A stretch of DNA of 64,000 nt from Bemisia tabaci (Eukaryota > Arthropoda > Insecta > Hemiptera > Aleyrodidae). Position numbers and translations under genes: made by a program. Position 1 is the stretch's first letter; each line of letters opens with the position of its first letter. Below, one piece after another: positions 35,901 to 50,900 of this stretch. The stretch covers positions 28,294,914-28,358,913 of the forward strand of contig NC_092800.1 in NCBI RefSeq assembly GCF_918797505.1, written 5' to 3'. The notes below the pieces were generated by a model. That model did not search any database and was not told the origin of the DNA. It saw only the letters and a program-made list of their open reading frames with translations.

Positions 35901-38900
35901 CAAAAAAAATGAAAAAAAGAAATTGAAATAAAACATTAGCTGATAGCAATCAAAGGTTACCAAGGAAACCAAGGAATGGAGCTTTCATTAAAACAGATTA
36001 GTGGAAAACAGCGTATGTAGGGCACGTACGTTAATTACCGTTTGTAAGTAATCGGTAAATGCAAATTAACCAAAAATCTAAACAGTTCTTCATCAGATAA
36101 AAACGGACAAAATTACAAAATTTGAATCAGTTAACGTAAATCTAACGGTTGGTATCATGAACGAAAGAATTGACGACATATAGGTCGGGTAACTATTATA
36201 GGTGGGATGGGATGGGATGAGGCGGCTTGGAGGACAAGGCGCATATGTGCAGTTTTTGAAAAAATTGAGTTATTAATTATTTCAAATAAAACTAGTCTTA
36301 ATGCATATTCTGTGAAAAATTCGCTCCCAAATTCCAATTTTAAGCATCAAGAAGTCAATTTGAACTTTCTTTCCACCATGAGGATCCATGTAATATTGAA
36401 ACTTCAAACACGTATTTCTCGAAGTAGCAAAAACCGGACTTATGCGCCTTGTCCTCCATGCCCATCAAATGTATGATTACGATGGAAGAGAGCCTGTGTC
36501 ACTGTGTCACGCTATCAAAGCTAACCATCAAAATATCAAGGTCAGGTGTTGTGATTGGCTTATACGGTGACTTGAACCAATCACAGCACTTACCTTGACA
36601 TTTGATGGAGTATTTTGATAGTGTGACACAGACTAAGGGCTGTGAGACGTAATAATCCTTCAAGAATTCTGCTTTGATGAACAGTTTTGCCTTTTTTCTT
36701 TAAGCCCTAGCGCGGAAACATGGAAATCGAGTTTCTCCTGTCAACTCTACGTCACGTCAGCTTGAACTTTGTAGGCTATATTTTTAAAATGGGCGGTTAA
36801 GTAGATTGATTCTTCAATCGTTTTTGAGTGATAATAACTTTTACTGCAATAATATTTTCGGGGAGAGGTTGGTTTTGATTGAGTGTAGCAGAATGGAATC
36901 CATCCACGTCAATTAAAAACTGAGAAACAGGAGTATCTTCAAGTTTAACTGGCCTAATTTTGCAATTAGGAAATAAAACTTCTGATTCGTCCGTAAAAAA
37001 ACGTATAGGCAAAGGAATACAAATTGTACGTACGTTGTTCCTAAACCGTGCCAGATATTGTAGCTCTTCATTGCGAAATGAAGCCGCAAATTCATCTAAA
37101 ATATTCAATGAAAAAAAACTAACCATATATTTCGGGGGGAAATATTCTGATTGGGTTTTGTCAATAGTAGTCGTCTCGGGAAAAAATTTACTATTTTCGA
37201 AAGAGGTGTCCCATAAGCATTTCTCGTCCTTCTCTCAAATCAATACTCAAGTTCGAATGAAGATACGCACCTCTAATGTTCGGCGTGAAAGTAAGATCGT
37301 GATCGACGAACTGAGCAAACTGCATAACCATCAAGGTGTAGCGTCCATGGAGATGGCTCACATCGGGATGGCACATGGCACTGACTAGACGAGGTGTGGG
37401 CAGAGGTTGTCCTGTCACTGAGGTTTGTCGAGGGGATGAAATGCCTGAAAGATAAAAACAAATGTTCAGCCTGAGTTTGTTTTCCAATTAAAAGAAAAAT
37501 ACTTTCGTTGGTTCAGGGCTGTATAAGGTACAATTTTTCAGCCAGTAATTTTAAATTACGTCAGGGGTGGTATTAAAAGAATACGATTGGGATGAAGAAA
37601 AACAAATTATTTAAAAAAAAAATCATTTTAAGGAACTTATCCTGTCAATTTGCATCTCTAGTATCGTATCATATTTCTAGAATTTAAAAGGTAGATTTAC
37701 CATGGACTTAGAATTTGGTTTTGTGACGCTCATTTATAAAGTATGATTTTTTTTCCACAGTTTTTCTTATTTGAGAACTAACTCTTACAGATTTTTGAGA
37801 GCAGCAAGATTTAGCACCATTATGAAAATTCAACTGGCAAATTGTGTAATTTGTATCCAATCACATGATATGATGTCTTCACAAAAGTTAAAGTGACCAT
37901 AAACGGTTCGAGGTCTATTTTTTTAGGCTAATATGGTCAAGTTAATAATTTGACACAGAAAATGACTTTCACGGCCAAAAACAAGGCAATTTCCAGAATA
38001 TACCAAGATCATGAAAAACAAGTATCATATTTTTACAATAGAAAGTCACAAGAGCAACATGTGACGCACAATGTCTGAGGCGCGAAGCGCTTCGGGGGGT
38101 TGGACCAGTAAAGTGGTCAGAAGGCGTAATCCCTACTCTCATAAAATTGAATTACCATCTTCGTAAACTGGTGGCAAAAGTCTAGCAAATGTAGTGATAG
38201 CTTTTCCCATGTTAGGTCTTTCCAGGTTGTTACAATACCCAGAGATACTTCTGTAAGGGTAGGTCGGGTCACACGCTTCTGTTTCTAATGGACAGTCGTT
38301 GACTGGGTCATGACCTCGGTGACCTCCTGAGGGTGGTATTACGCCGGTGAGGTCAATCTCCTGCAGAAATTCTTTCACGGTTGGGTCAGAGAAGCTGAGG
38401 AAATTGTCTCCGTCGATGGTTTGTCGCCTCCTTCTTTTCCGCATCGATCTGCGAGAGAAACGTAAGATAAGAGGTTAGGAAACTAAATACATACTCTAAA
38501 CATTATGAATGTTAAGGGTGCGGCGATATGGTGAGCTTAAAAAGTTGAATTCAGTTTATCATTGTAGGAATTTTATTTTTATCACGAACATAAAAATGTT
38601 GATCCTGAGCACATTGTGCGCGTTATTTGTCCTTTAGGCAGAAGGTGAGGCTGCAAGAATCAACGCTTTTTGATTCTACGTGCTATTCACATGTAGCTAA
38701 TGTATAAGTATGTAAACTTTTGATATTCAAGCGATGTGTTATCTCCTTTCTGCAAAAATCTTTGCATCGCGTCTGCTAAAAAAAAACCTATGATTTTACT
38801 TCTTGCTTTTAAGAGAATAATCAAATTTGTTTCAAAAATCGGTTAAATCTTTGTAATAAAAGCAAAAATGTAATCCCTAAGTTCCATTATTAATCAGAGG

Positions 38901-41900
38901 GACAAAAGACCGAGGTAGCACCAAGAAGTGAGTATCTTGGCCACTGAGAGCTATGCTGGGCAAATGTGTTGATGATAATAACGTAAGGGTGCAACTTGCA
39001 ACTATTCGTGTTCAATGGGTATGCGTATTGCACTAGAGATAATTGAAGGCGCTCTACTTTGTCTTGTCCAGGATACGATACGCATGAAGCGGCTTCATTG
39101 GCCCTGCCGGAACCGATCAGATGAGCAGGGGTTAAAAAATGGGGTTGTCTGCTGCGTCTAACTATAAGGTATCATGCAGCGGGTTTGATGGGAGGGTGAG
39201 GGAGAGATTTAAAAAACGTTTCTAAAACTGATGTGCGCCCATTGTAGTTGCAAAAATTTCAATTTTGAAAGAATATTTGAGATAATCCTCCTTACTTCTC
39301 AAGGGTATTCATGATTTCTCTTGAGGCATACTCAAGCAAGATTGATTGATTAGCCAGTCTCAAGGATTCTTCTTTTGGTTTCGAAAAAGCAGCTTGGATA
39401 CCAATTGGAGATTTCGGGTCTACATGATTATCTGTAAATAAAAAAAGAAAAAACATGATTAAAATAAAAAAAAGTTAATTAAAGTTCTTACAAAAAATTT
39501 CATGTACATAAATATTATCTATGCTTGGAAATTAGTTGTCCGGGGCTCCTTTAAGATATTCTTACGGTGCCATATTCCGTTGTTACAGTACAGCTCGCTT
39601 TGTATTTACTTACTCATCCTAAAAAGATCATTTTTTTAAATTAATTTATACAACTGAAAACTGAGTCACTGTTAAATAAATCTACTTAATTTAAAAATTG
39701 TTTCTATAATTATTTCAGAAGGGCGTCAGCACCTAAGGTATCCTCGTTGGCATAACTATTGTCCCCCTAATTTCAAGAGAAAACTCGCGTAATGCAAGGA
39801 AAATGCCGGAGACTTAAACGAAAGGTTAGGAAAAAAGTCGCTTGAAGATTCCAGCCGGCAGATCACCTTTAGTCTCTTTGTCTCGCCGATCGTTGACTAC
39901 CATTTAGTTTTGGTTCATATTCGTTTTTGCTTCATGATAAACGTAAAAACATTTGTTTTTATGAAAAGAAAACCAAATTTTAAATAAAATTTCCCAACGA
40001 GTATTCCATATGACTAAGGTAAACAATCTTCACCAACACTTGATTTTGCTTATCAATGTTTTGAATTTCCATTCTTCATTTTTTCTATCAATGCGTCTGT
40101 GCAATTTTCGTCTGAAATTTTGCTGATTTTTAAGTGCAACCACAAGAAATATAACTGAAATTTTCGTGTAGTGAAGCCCAACAGTTTTTCTGTAAGTCTT
40201 CCGCAAACGTCAGTGATAAAGCTTTACAGAACACATTTCAAATCTTAGTCGCGACCAAGCAGTCGCAAGATAATATTAAGGTGTCTAGCTCAGAATAAAG
40301 TTATTCAGTTTTCGACTACTCATAATAATATCAAATAAAAAACTGAGCTGTTGAGGTAAAATTCGTATAAGTATAAACATCCTCTTGCACATTGTTGTTT
40401 TTATTGAACCATGTCCTGAGTTTGCATGTCATTGCAATGAAAATCGACTAATAGCTCAATTTTTTATTCGATTGCTTATTATGAAATTTCCTGCCAAGAG
40501 AGTCATTCCCTTTCCAAATAAAAAGCTATTTATTTCATATAAAATCTTACTTTTAGAGTAAGCCATAAATTCAGTTGCCATGCGTCTGCTGACGTCAAGT
40601 TCTGCAGCTCTGATTGCCTGCTTAATCGCCTGCGGAGTCAGTTGTAGATCCTCATCTGATTCTTTGTGGAGCCATGCGTCGACCTCTAAGAGCGGGTACT
40701 GGTCGCACGCGATTTGCGCGTTCCTAGGGAAAAATATAAAAGCATGTGTTAAGTAACTTACAAAATGAGAATATGGCGAGCGTTTAAAATGACTCCTCCT
40801 AAAATTTATAGTATGAATACAGTTAATACATTTATGAAATAAATATAAACCGTCCTAAAAATGAGACAAACTGACCAGACTGAATATGAATATTTGTTGA
40901 AACTGGATCGCAGTTACCAAAAAGGAACCTGCGCCATTATAGTGTTGTAAAAATGTTGCCTCTTCATAATTATCTAAGGAATCTCCCAGAATAGCAAATA
41001 GTTTTTGCCTCCCACGAAAAGAGTGTCAATTTTCAAGAGAATAATTGTGTAAATTTTAATACTGTACATATTTTAAGTATTTTTTCAAAGAAAAGAGGAA
41101 GTCGCACGATTTTGAAAACACTATCGCGCTGGTTTAGCTAAATGCGATCCAACTAATCTTCCTGGTGACGGCTGCTTATTGATGTCAATCTATGCTGTCA
41201 CTCTGATATCCGTCCGACGTTACTACATTATGACATCTATCACTGATTTTAGTTAGATGTGTGTGAAGATAGAACGTTGAATAGGAATGACTTTGATTCA
41301 AACTGTCTCGTGAAACAAAGTCTGCCTAATCGGCCTAATTTAAGACTGGTTTTTCTGCTAGGTAAAGACTTCAGTTTGAAAAAAATGATACTAAAATAAT
41401 TGAAAAGTCTTAAAAAAATGAGTGTAAAGAAAAGTAAATTGGGAGCAACCTTTTCATAAGTTGGACGTATTTCTACCAAACGGAACAATGTGCATTACGA
41501 CGTGAGCCCTGTTATGCATATATTCTTATGGGTCTCAAAGCCCATGTCTTAAACCACAGAGCTCCACTTGGAATGGTGGAAATACGTCCAATTAATACCT
41601 CTTTCCATTTTTTTAGTGCAAAGAGATCTTTAGGCTTCACCATAATAATTTTCTTGAAAATATTTTTATTTTTACCGTAATGACAACCGATGAATGTTCC
41701 CAGAGTAGTTTTCGCAGCAAGCTGTGACATTTTTTGTTAACAAAAAGAATGTTCTAAGCATAGGTCAAGATAAAAAAAATATATTTCAGTGTTAATTCCT
41801 AAAAAAAAAATCTTTCACGCTTTATACAATCACTGGAAAAAAAACACATTGGATTTAAAGTCTAGACTCTGAAAAACATCGACAAGAAAAAGTACTCTTG

Positions 41901-44900
41901 ATTCAATCAAAATCTAGCTTAAATCAAAAACCAAGCCTCTTAATTTAAGCGGACTTCGTTTTGATTCAAGCAAAAATCCGATTGAAACAAGAGTATTTTT
42001 CTTGTCAATGTTTTCAAGAGTCTGGATTCTAGATCCAATGTGTTTTTTGTTTTTTTTTTCCAGTGTTAATCATTAGTGCGTAGTCTCTAGAATGTTACAC
42101 TCCCAAGCGCATCTGGATAGCTCTGCTTTACGCAAACCATCGCTCCGTATCGTTCAACTTTCCGTAAGCGCAACCGCGTTATTTACGGCGCGGACGGGGA
42201 GTTCGAGGCAAATGTCGGTTACGCAAGGCACAGAGACCTACAACGCATTCCGGTTCTCGCTTTATGGAATTGCCATCCGCGTTAATATACTTTCGCGGAT
42301 CTGGTGCTGCAGATGCGCGACGCACGTGGAACTTGTTACAAAACAATTGATGGACTCACAAGTAGGTATCCGGGCGCACGAAAGCTCTCGGCTGGACGGC
42401 GGACATGTTCGGGATGTTGGCGCAGATCAAGTTGCTCATAGTCACCTTACGAAGCTCTGTCAGCTGGGCTGTGGACAGAATGAAGAAGCAGGATGAGGGA
42501 TACATCTTGTGAGGACAGTCGAAATTAGGTAATATATTTTAAAATTGTGGCCTGGTTACAGGTTACAGGTTACACGCTCAAATTTCCGTCAAATTCTGAT
42601 CAAAATGATGACCAAGATGGCGGTCGAGAGTTATCTAGATTGATGAGTAAAATTAATTAAAACATCGTGTTGATTGAAATAAGCATGAAATAAGCACGGT
42701 TGTGTGGAAATCAGATGAAGGATGAGCCCCACAGCTCCATCATCTACCATCAAATTTTTGCAGGCCGCAGAAATTTGATGGTAGATAGTGCGCACCAGTC
42801 ACCATTTGATCGGAATTGATGGAAATTTGAGCGTGTAACCAGCACATTATATAATTTCGCAAGACATCGTAGACGGTTTTGTCTATTATCAAATGATGTA
42901 ATAATCCAAATCAAACTTGCAGCGTTTTTTTTTTTTTTAAACTGAGCCAATATTCAGAGACTGTGGTGATAATGGGTCAGTTGTGCTGGTCACAGAATCG
43001 TGTTTTGATTCTTTATTCTTGCAGATCAACTAACAATAATATCTGCAAAAGCGGCAACATTCTACGTTGAATATTAACCGAGACATCGCATCTAGAGTCC
43101 CTTTATACTGAGAGTCAAGACATTGTGAATCTATTTCTGATTGGTTCCCGTATTTTAGGCCTTCACAGTGTCGCAAACGGGAATAAAGATAACATTTTCA
43201 CCGATTGCAAAGATTATAATCTGGAATGGACCAGGGAATTACGGGTTCGGCAAGGAACAAACGAAATGGGAGAAAGCACGGAGAAAGGGATTTGAGAATG
43301 GGCCGATCAAAGATTACGAAAAACTTTCAATTTCTGTAATCTTTATTCCCGTTTGTGACTCAATGAGGGGGTGTTGTCTTGACTCTCAGTGTAAAGGGGC
43401 TCTAATCACGCCTTGAAAAACTCGATTAGACGTCACCTACCGCGGTAGTACATACCATGTTATGCACTACCGCGGTGAATGACGTCAAAAAGTCAACTTT
43501 TCGCAGGACGATATTTCGGTTAACATTCAACGTAGAAAGTTGCTGTTTGTACGGACCTTTTCAAAATTTTGAAAATTTTGCCAAAATCGATAGGAAATTA
43601 CCTTTGCTAAAAGTCGCTGGTGGTAGATCGTTCTCATACCAAAACCTGTCACTGTCTCGAAGAATGGTGAATTGTTTCGCCAAAAGGCAACCAAAAGTTG
43701 GACCTACGATTCCGCCAGTTACAGGCTGTTCCAAGACTCCACCAGCAATTAGATCGATTACATTTACGCCGTTCCTGCGAAAAACAAACCGTCGGTCAAG
43801 TAATCATCATTCTTGTAAAAAAATGAGTTGTCACTTATTGCTGTGATCCTCGTGTATGATCTTCGTTAATTGCCAAAAAAGTAACTTTGCTCTTGTCAAA
43901 ATCATCCCTGTGAGTGAGTAAGCAATAAAAAATTAATCCAGGCATTAGCTAGGACTGTCCTAACATACGTCAGGTAAGGACGCACTAGATATCAGAAAAC
44001 GGAAAAGAAGCAGAAGACGGGGAAAAAGTGAATGAAGAGAAAAGAAGATGAAGAAGAAGGTGAATAAGAAGGGGGTAATGAGCAGAGAAGAGGAGGAAGA
44101 AGAGGAAAGCAGATAAAGGGGGTAGAGAAGGGGCGGAAAATGGAAGAGAATAAGAAAGAAGAAAAGCTTTACATTTAATAATTTCTTATCCTCTTTTTCT
44201 TCTACTTTTCCTTTTCTTTCTCTTCCTTTATCTTCTTCTCTTCTTTCATAATATTCTCTTCACTTTTCTACTCATCTGACGTGTGTTAGGAGTCTACACG
44301 GAGAAAAAAACCTCGTGCGTGGGACGCAAAGTTTAGGTCATATGGATCTCTGAAGTTTCCAAACAGAGCATCTGAAGACTTAAGGTCTAGCTGTCGAAGT
44401 TCGGATCACAGATCTGAAACTTCAGTTCTTATATCTAAGTACTTCAGATGTGAGAACTTTTTCGGATGTGAAAACCGAACTTCAGATGTAAGAACTAAAG
44501 TTTCAGATGTGTGATCCAAACCTCAACAGCTGTGCAGGCAACAGTGTTCGGATGCTCAATCCGAAAACTTTAGAGATCCATATGACCTAAACTTTGGGTC
44601 CCACGCACGAAGTTTTTTTCTCCGTCTACGATCTGGGAGGATGAAGTTTGACAACTAAGTACACAATAAACGCGTATTGTCAGATAAGCCAGCATAACCG
44701 TTCAATAAATGTGACAATTAAGGATAATTGAAGATTATCCCGGGCGTTTTTGCAACTACAGATTGGCCTGATCTCGGAGGAGTATTTAGCGTGCTGTGTA
44801 TGCCGAAGATGACACCGAGGTCCGAGGTCCGGTACTTACTTGTACATTTGTTCCAAGAACTGTTGATTATCCCGGCTCATGTGAGTCAATTGGTCGAAGC

Positions 44901-47900
44901 TCGTCGCCAGTGTCTCGGATTCGTTCGAGCAAGTGCTCAGCCATTTCACGTATCCGGGTAGATGGTTTGATCGCCGTTCGATTATCATACGTGTGATGTC
45001 CTCCGCTGAAATCCCACACAAGAAAACCATTAAATTTATGAATATTCCAATATAAAATCAACTGCGCTCACTAAGGAAAAACCTCAGTTACGCGAATCGA
45101 TAAGTTCAATGGACGATTTTAGGTTTGAAAAACTTAAGTTCTCAGTCCCAAATATTGTCCCTAGCAGTTGAAAAAACTGAATTAGGTTCGGCAAACCGAA
45201 ATTCAGTTCAAATGAATGAGGTGTCGGTACACCTTATCATGAAACTTCGATCAGCCAGGAACACACTCCCCATGAATCAAAGTTTTTCAGTCGGTAAAGT
45301 TAAACTTTCTAGAAATTTAAACAGTTATCAAAGTACACTGCACATTTTTCGCAGATTTTACTGTCCACCTAAGTTACATTTTAGATAAATCAGTCATTCT
45401 CATGTCATGAGAGAATCTCAATTTTTCTCATAAACTATATTCATTAAACGTCCGATTGGTAAAAGAGGATTACTCGACGATGCGCTATGGAGAGAGGGCT
45501 GGAAGGGAGATCTCAAGGGGTTTCAAAAAATGTTTCTCCAGCAAGGAACTTTGAAAGCTGAACTTTTGTATGATAAATCTTTGCACAATTTCTATACGAA
45601 GAAGTGTTGATTCATCACAATAAGCAAGAAAGATGAGGTTTCAATTACCTGATGCGTATTGGAGGTTTGGCTTTTCCGCGGTGTTGTTCAACATTTTAGA
45701 TAATGTCATCGACACCCTTGATATGTAATTCGATGCTGGTCCATTTGTTACGTCATCCATTAACTATAAAATCAATGGAAATTGATTAGAATACCTTTAT
45801 CCCTTGTTATAGATTTTCAAGAGTGATTGGCCTCGCTGCTAATTTTTGCAATTTTTCATGAACATTCGTAAGAATATTTATTTGCCTTTGTAAATGTCAA
45901 CTCCGTAAAAAAAGTCGGCGTATCTAAAATCGAAAAAAAATTAATTCACCCGTCGTGAACCGAATGAGACCCCAACGCATTGGCACTAACTCCAGAAAGC
46001 GGAGAAATGAGAGTTGACGCCTCGTGCCATCGCGCCTTCAATTTCGCAGATGCAACATGGACATCCATCAAGCACGAATAGTTGAATAGTGGTGTGCGCC
46101 GTCATGAATGCGCGTCTTTTCCCTTGCTCTATTTCCATATTCTGCTGTGCTAAGGAAAAACGCCGTATGAACCTTCCGTCGTTGCCAAATTTCCTTTGAT
46201 AAAATGTTCATTTTTGAGGAAAGTTATGAACTTTTTTCTTCCAATTTTTCAGAGAATTTCGTTCATGTTTTGATCTGAAGTTCCAGAAAATTTCAAGAAA
46301 AAATATTCATAACTTCCCTCAAAAATAAACATTTTATCAAAGGAAATTTGGCAACTCTCGAATGTTCATACGGCGTTCTTCCCTAGCACGGCAGTATTGT
46401 ACTTGCATCAGTTTGTCTTAATTGCAATGGTGCTTCGAAGGCTACGTGAGTAAGACAGCCTAAAAATCAAATCCTTACAAAAAATCTGAAAACTCTCCTT
46501 CGTGAAAAATTTGTATTAATATCTACTTGGTCCTTGGAAGAATTCCAACGAAACCATTATTTTTACTGCTTGAAAGACATTTACAAAAAAAACTAATGAG
46601 CAACGCAACACATAAGATAAGCGCACCATAAAAATGCAATAAATCATAATTCAAAATACTCACAAGGTCGTACGGAGTGAGAGAAGGCAAAATCTGAAGA
46701 ACGGTGTTGGCTACACTGTAACAGGTACCGGCCCTGTTCGAGCTGGAGTATTCGTTAAATCTTCCTTTTGTAAGGGGCTTCAAATTCCATTCCTCAGTCA
46801 AGACCTGAATACATAATAAGGAGATCATATACGTGGTGATGTCAAACATGTGTAACACGCAGATGATTATCTGATTCCGTAATATATTGCTGTCTATTTA
46901 CGTACCTCCTGAATTAAGAAAAATTATTGCTGTGGTCTCTCCATGAAAATGTAATCACTTTCAATGGATTCTTGAATTTCAAGACGATGAAAACTTTTGA
47001 ACCAATCTCAAGCAAGAAGACTATTGGTAAAAGGAGGACTATTGGTACAGGAAGAGTTTATATTTCAGAAATTTTCACGCGTGATTAAATGATCGAATTA
47101 GCAAGTGCAAATGTTTTCCTTTTATTTCAAGGAAATCGTGAGAGTTTTGTAAACATGTCAAGGAAAAAATCACCAAAAAGGCCAATTTGTACATGAAATT
47201 AGACCACTGCCCTTTGTCAAAGCGCCCATCTTCCTACGCCCGCTGTAATTTATATACAGATGAAAAGACTGAATTGAATGCATCAACTAGCTATTTTTGA
47301 ATGCCCCCGGGTATAGCTCTGAAGTTTGAGAGTTTATTGAGGAGAACTTTACGCATTGAAAGTATCACATAGGCTAGTCAAATGTTTTACTTTAGTTTCA
47401 CGCGCTTTTCAAGCACGCTTTTTTCTTATTCTTACTATTCTTCTTCTTCTTTTAGTGGCTTCACTCCAGTAGAGGAGCCGACAGCCATCTAGAGGCATTT
47501 ATTTTAAGTTTTTAGGAGTAAGATTTATTGAAGGGTAGGGTTAGGAATATTTGTAATGGTTACTTTGAAGAAAAAAAGGGAAAAATCTAGAAGATCAACA
47601 CCATTCCCACATCCTGAGACCCTTCAGGACGACTTCCTTTGCCATATTTCACGCTTTTTTCAAACTTTTAATAGAAATTCAAATTAATGAAAAATTTAAT
47701 TTACCTCTCCGAGAATCAAGGGCAGAAATTCGTTGTAAGTGATGTGTTGGATTTCAGCAATAACGATCCTCCTAGCTTCCTCAAACAGCGTTGAGGGCGT
47801 CCAATGAGGATTCAGAGGCGTCAACGCTTTGACCAGTCTGTTGTGCTCCAAGACTAAAATTGAGTAAACACTGCCGATCCCGGGTTCGGAACATCTGAGA

Positions 47901-50900
47901 AAGATATAAACAGTATAATTATAAAAAATGAACAATCTAGTAATGGGAAAGGTAAAAGAACTAAAGTAACAGTTTCTCGTTTCCTACATAAAATGATGTA
48001 ACTACACTGTCGTCGTATGAGCCCTCAGACGTTGTAAAATCTCCTTTGATAAATCATGAATTTTCGAAAAAAATTTATGAGTATTTATCCTCCAATTTTT
48101 CAGAGAATTTTCCACGTAATTTGATCTAAAGTGTCTGAAAATTTCAAGGAAAAATATGCATGCATGACTTTTCTCAAAAATACATATTTTATTCAAAATT
48201 CGACAAAATTCAGATGTTCATACGACGTTTATCTTCAGCATGGCAGTACACTTCAACGGCATAAAATTCCAACTCGCCGATTGTATTTTTACGGAGTAAC
48301 TGTTTTATGTGTCTGATTGAGAATGTTCATGATTTATCTTGTAAATACACAAAAAATTAAAAAAGCTTTCAAACAAAAACTGTAAAATCTTGATTTTGTA
48401 AGAAATTCCAATCAATTTTCACTTTCGTGATCTCGGATCCCCTTAAATTGTAATTCATTTACGTTCATTCGCTTCAAGGAGCTACTTTTACTTGCTCATT
48501 TGAGAAACATCATAAGTGCCAATACTGCCGTGCTCAGGAAGAACGCGCAGTGTAAAAATTCAAGAGTTGCCAAATTTCCTCGAGTGAAACATTTATTTGT
48601 GAGGAAAGTTTTGCATAATTTTCCTTGAAATTTTCAGATATCCCATATTGAATCTCGAACAAAATTGACTGAAAAATCTGAAGAAAAATATTCACAATTT
48701 TCTCAGTAAATTCGATTTTTCTTGAAGGAAATATGGCAACGTCTGAAAGCTCATAAGGCGGTCTTCCTTGGCACGGCGGAATATATTCCCTGTGCAAATC
48801 GATGATTTCATAAAGAGTCAAAAATGGTGGCTCCTCTTTCAAGAAGGAGTCCAGTCAATCAATGTTTTAGGCAAGCTGAGAAACGATCAACGTAACATGC
48901 ATCAAATTTTAGCTCGATTATCTGACAAAAAGTATCGGCTTCAACTTTTTTTTCACGGTATTTCTTCCTGTATCTCATCAGCTTTGAAGTACTCTCTTTT
49001 GTGGCGCTCTCTCGAGGTTCTCCGGCTTCCATAAAACATGATTAGACTTTCACTTTCTTTGACAACAGCCCCAAAATAGGTGCTAATTTCAGCGACTAAT
49101 TGTTTTCTCCTCTTCGCCTAATGAAGCTAGCGGGGGTGGTGGGGGGTGGGGGATACGTCCATCATTATGCCAGCTTCCAATCACCAATTTTATTAGGAAT
49201 GACGGGAAGGTCGCCTACTCGCTAATATTCCCATGGTTGCCAATTCCACCGCAGAAAACCAAAAAAAATTAATCACATAACTTTTGCCGGCGAATTAATC
49301 ATAGTTTCGTCTTGAAATCCAAAAGCTATCATTAACCTGAGAAGATCATTAGCCAGAGAAAAAAAACACGGTTATTCGACGGTTACCACGGTAATAATTT
49401 CACACGGGATTCCACGGTAGTGGAAACGTGGGTTTTGGTAATATTATTGATGAGCACAATAGCATAGCCATGCTCATAATAGTTTGTCTGCGCCCACAGT
49501 AATATTACGGTGAACGCGGTCATAGTACCGTGCTCATCGTTACAAGAATCAAAATCCACGGTTCTACTACCGTGGAATCCTGTGTGACATTACTACCGTT
49601 GTAACGGTAGAATAACTGTGTTTTTTTTTTCTCGAACAGTCAATATTTTCATGATCCTTAAGATCATGAAAATATTGACGCTAATTCTGAAGTGATGTGC
49701 ATCTGATCGAAGCTTCTCTTTTATTCATTTTTTTATTTATTTATTTTGACGGTATCATTACTTCTACATCAAGAACGTATGCTCCTGAGTTTACGTAATG
49801 TGAATGAAAGTTGTTTCAAATTCGAGGTATTTGTAAATTGCTCGACAACTGATCAATCAAAACTTCTAGTCAATCAGATTACCTCTCTACATACAATGTT
49901 TATTTTCTTTTTATTTTAAGACGAGATCATGTTTCATTCACCATTGTGTTAGCATGACAGCCATTTTTTCCACAATTTCGGCACTTCATCTTGGTGCCCG
50001 ATCCGTTTACCTCGTCAAAGTTACTTTTATTGCATCAATTTTATTGCATCTAATATACTCCTGCCTCTGAATTTAATTTTGTCTGATTCCATTTCATCAT
50101 GTTTATATCTTGTTTGCTAAACTGTCAGAGAATCTCCAGGAATAAAAAGAAACGACAAAATATGTTGATTACAGCATAAACTGCAATTGTTACATTTCAT
50201 TTGATAAACAACTCCATTTAAACCATTTTTAGAACGTTTTGCATAAATATTTTTTAGTGTAGCTAATTTTAGTCGGAAAACTGGCAACATTCGGGACTGT
50301 TATGATGTCGAGCCATGAGTAATTAGCATGAGAATTACGTCAGAGCGCAAGTCTAGAAAGCAAAACTGTGCAAAGAGAGACGCGCTTGCCTGTCACTGAA
50401 GTGTGGGATGGTAAGACTTTTAACACAAAAACAGGTGCTGATGCAAAGATCGAATCCGCCGGAAGTGGACTGGCGGGTCACTAAACCATGAACGAATTTT
50501 GACTTGCGAATACATTTATCCAAAGTTAAATGAAGCGCAGAATACGATGCGCACATTCAAAACGCGAAAAAGTAACACAGAAACCGAGAAATTTGTAGTT
50601 CAAAAAATGCAACTTTTTCGTAGATTTAAAACACCCCGGTTTTGCGCCGAGCTGAATGATGTCATCCGGCACCAATCAGAAGCGAGCGCGGGTTTCTGCG
50701 GCTCTTTTCAAATGTCTTTCTACTCCTCATATATGAAAACAATAGGAAATTCTGAACTATATCTTCAGAATCAAAGAATCAAATTTCATTCACGTTATCT
50801 GTCGTAAACAAGCGACGATTCCACATTGAAATACAGTTTATTTTTACGAGCGTGAGTGGAAAATTAGAGGAGATGGCTAAGTCATGCTTAATCATTTTGA

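Larger units (their letters stand above)
35598..37270 (-). other. Peroxidase intron 12
   Basis: 1673 bases, GT-AG. Contains a perfect 8-bp hairpin CCCGTGACTGGAGTCACGGG (35682-35701), a poly-G run near 35820, and a block shared with family D at 35935-35975. Two MITEs are listed separately. Confidence 0.65.
40724..42359 (-). other. Peroxidase intron 8
   Basis: 1636 bases, GT-AG, with a family L and a family C element; the remainder is AT-rich. Confidence 0.7.
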
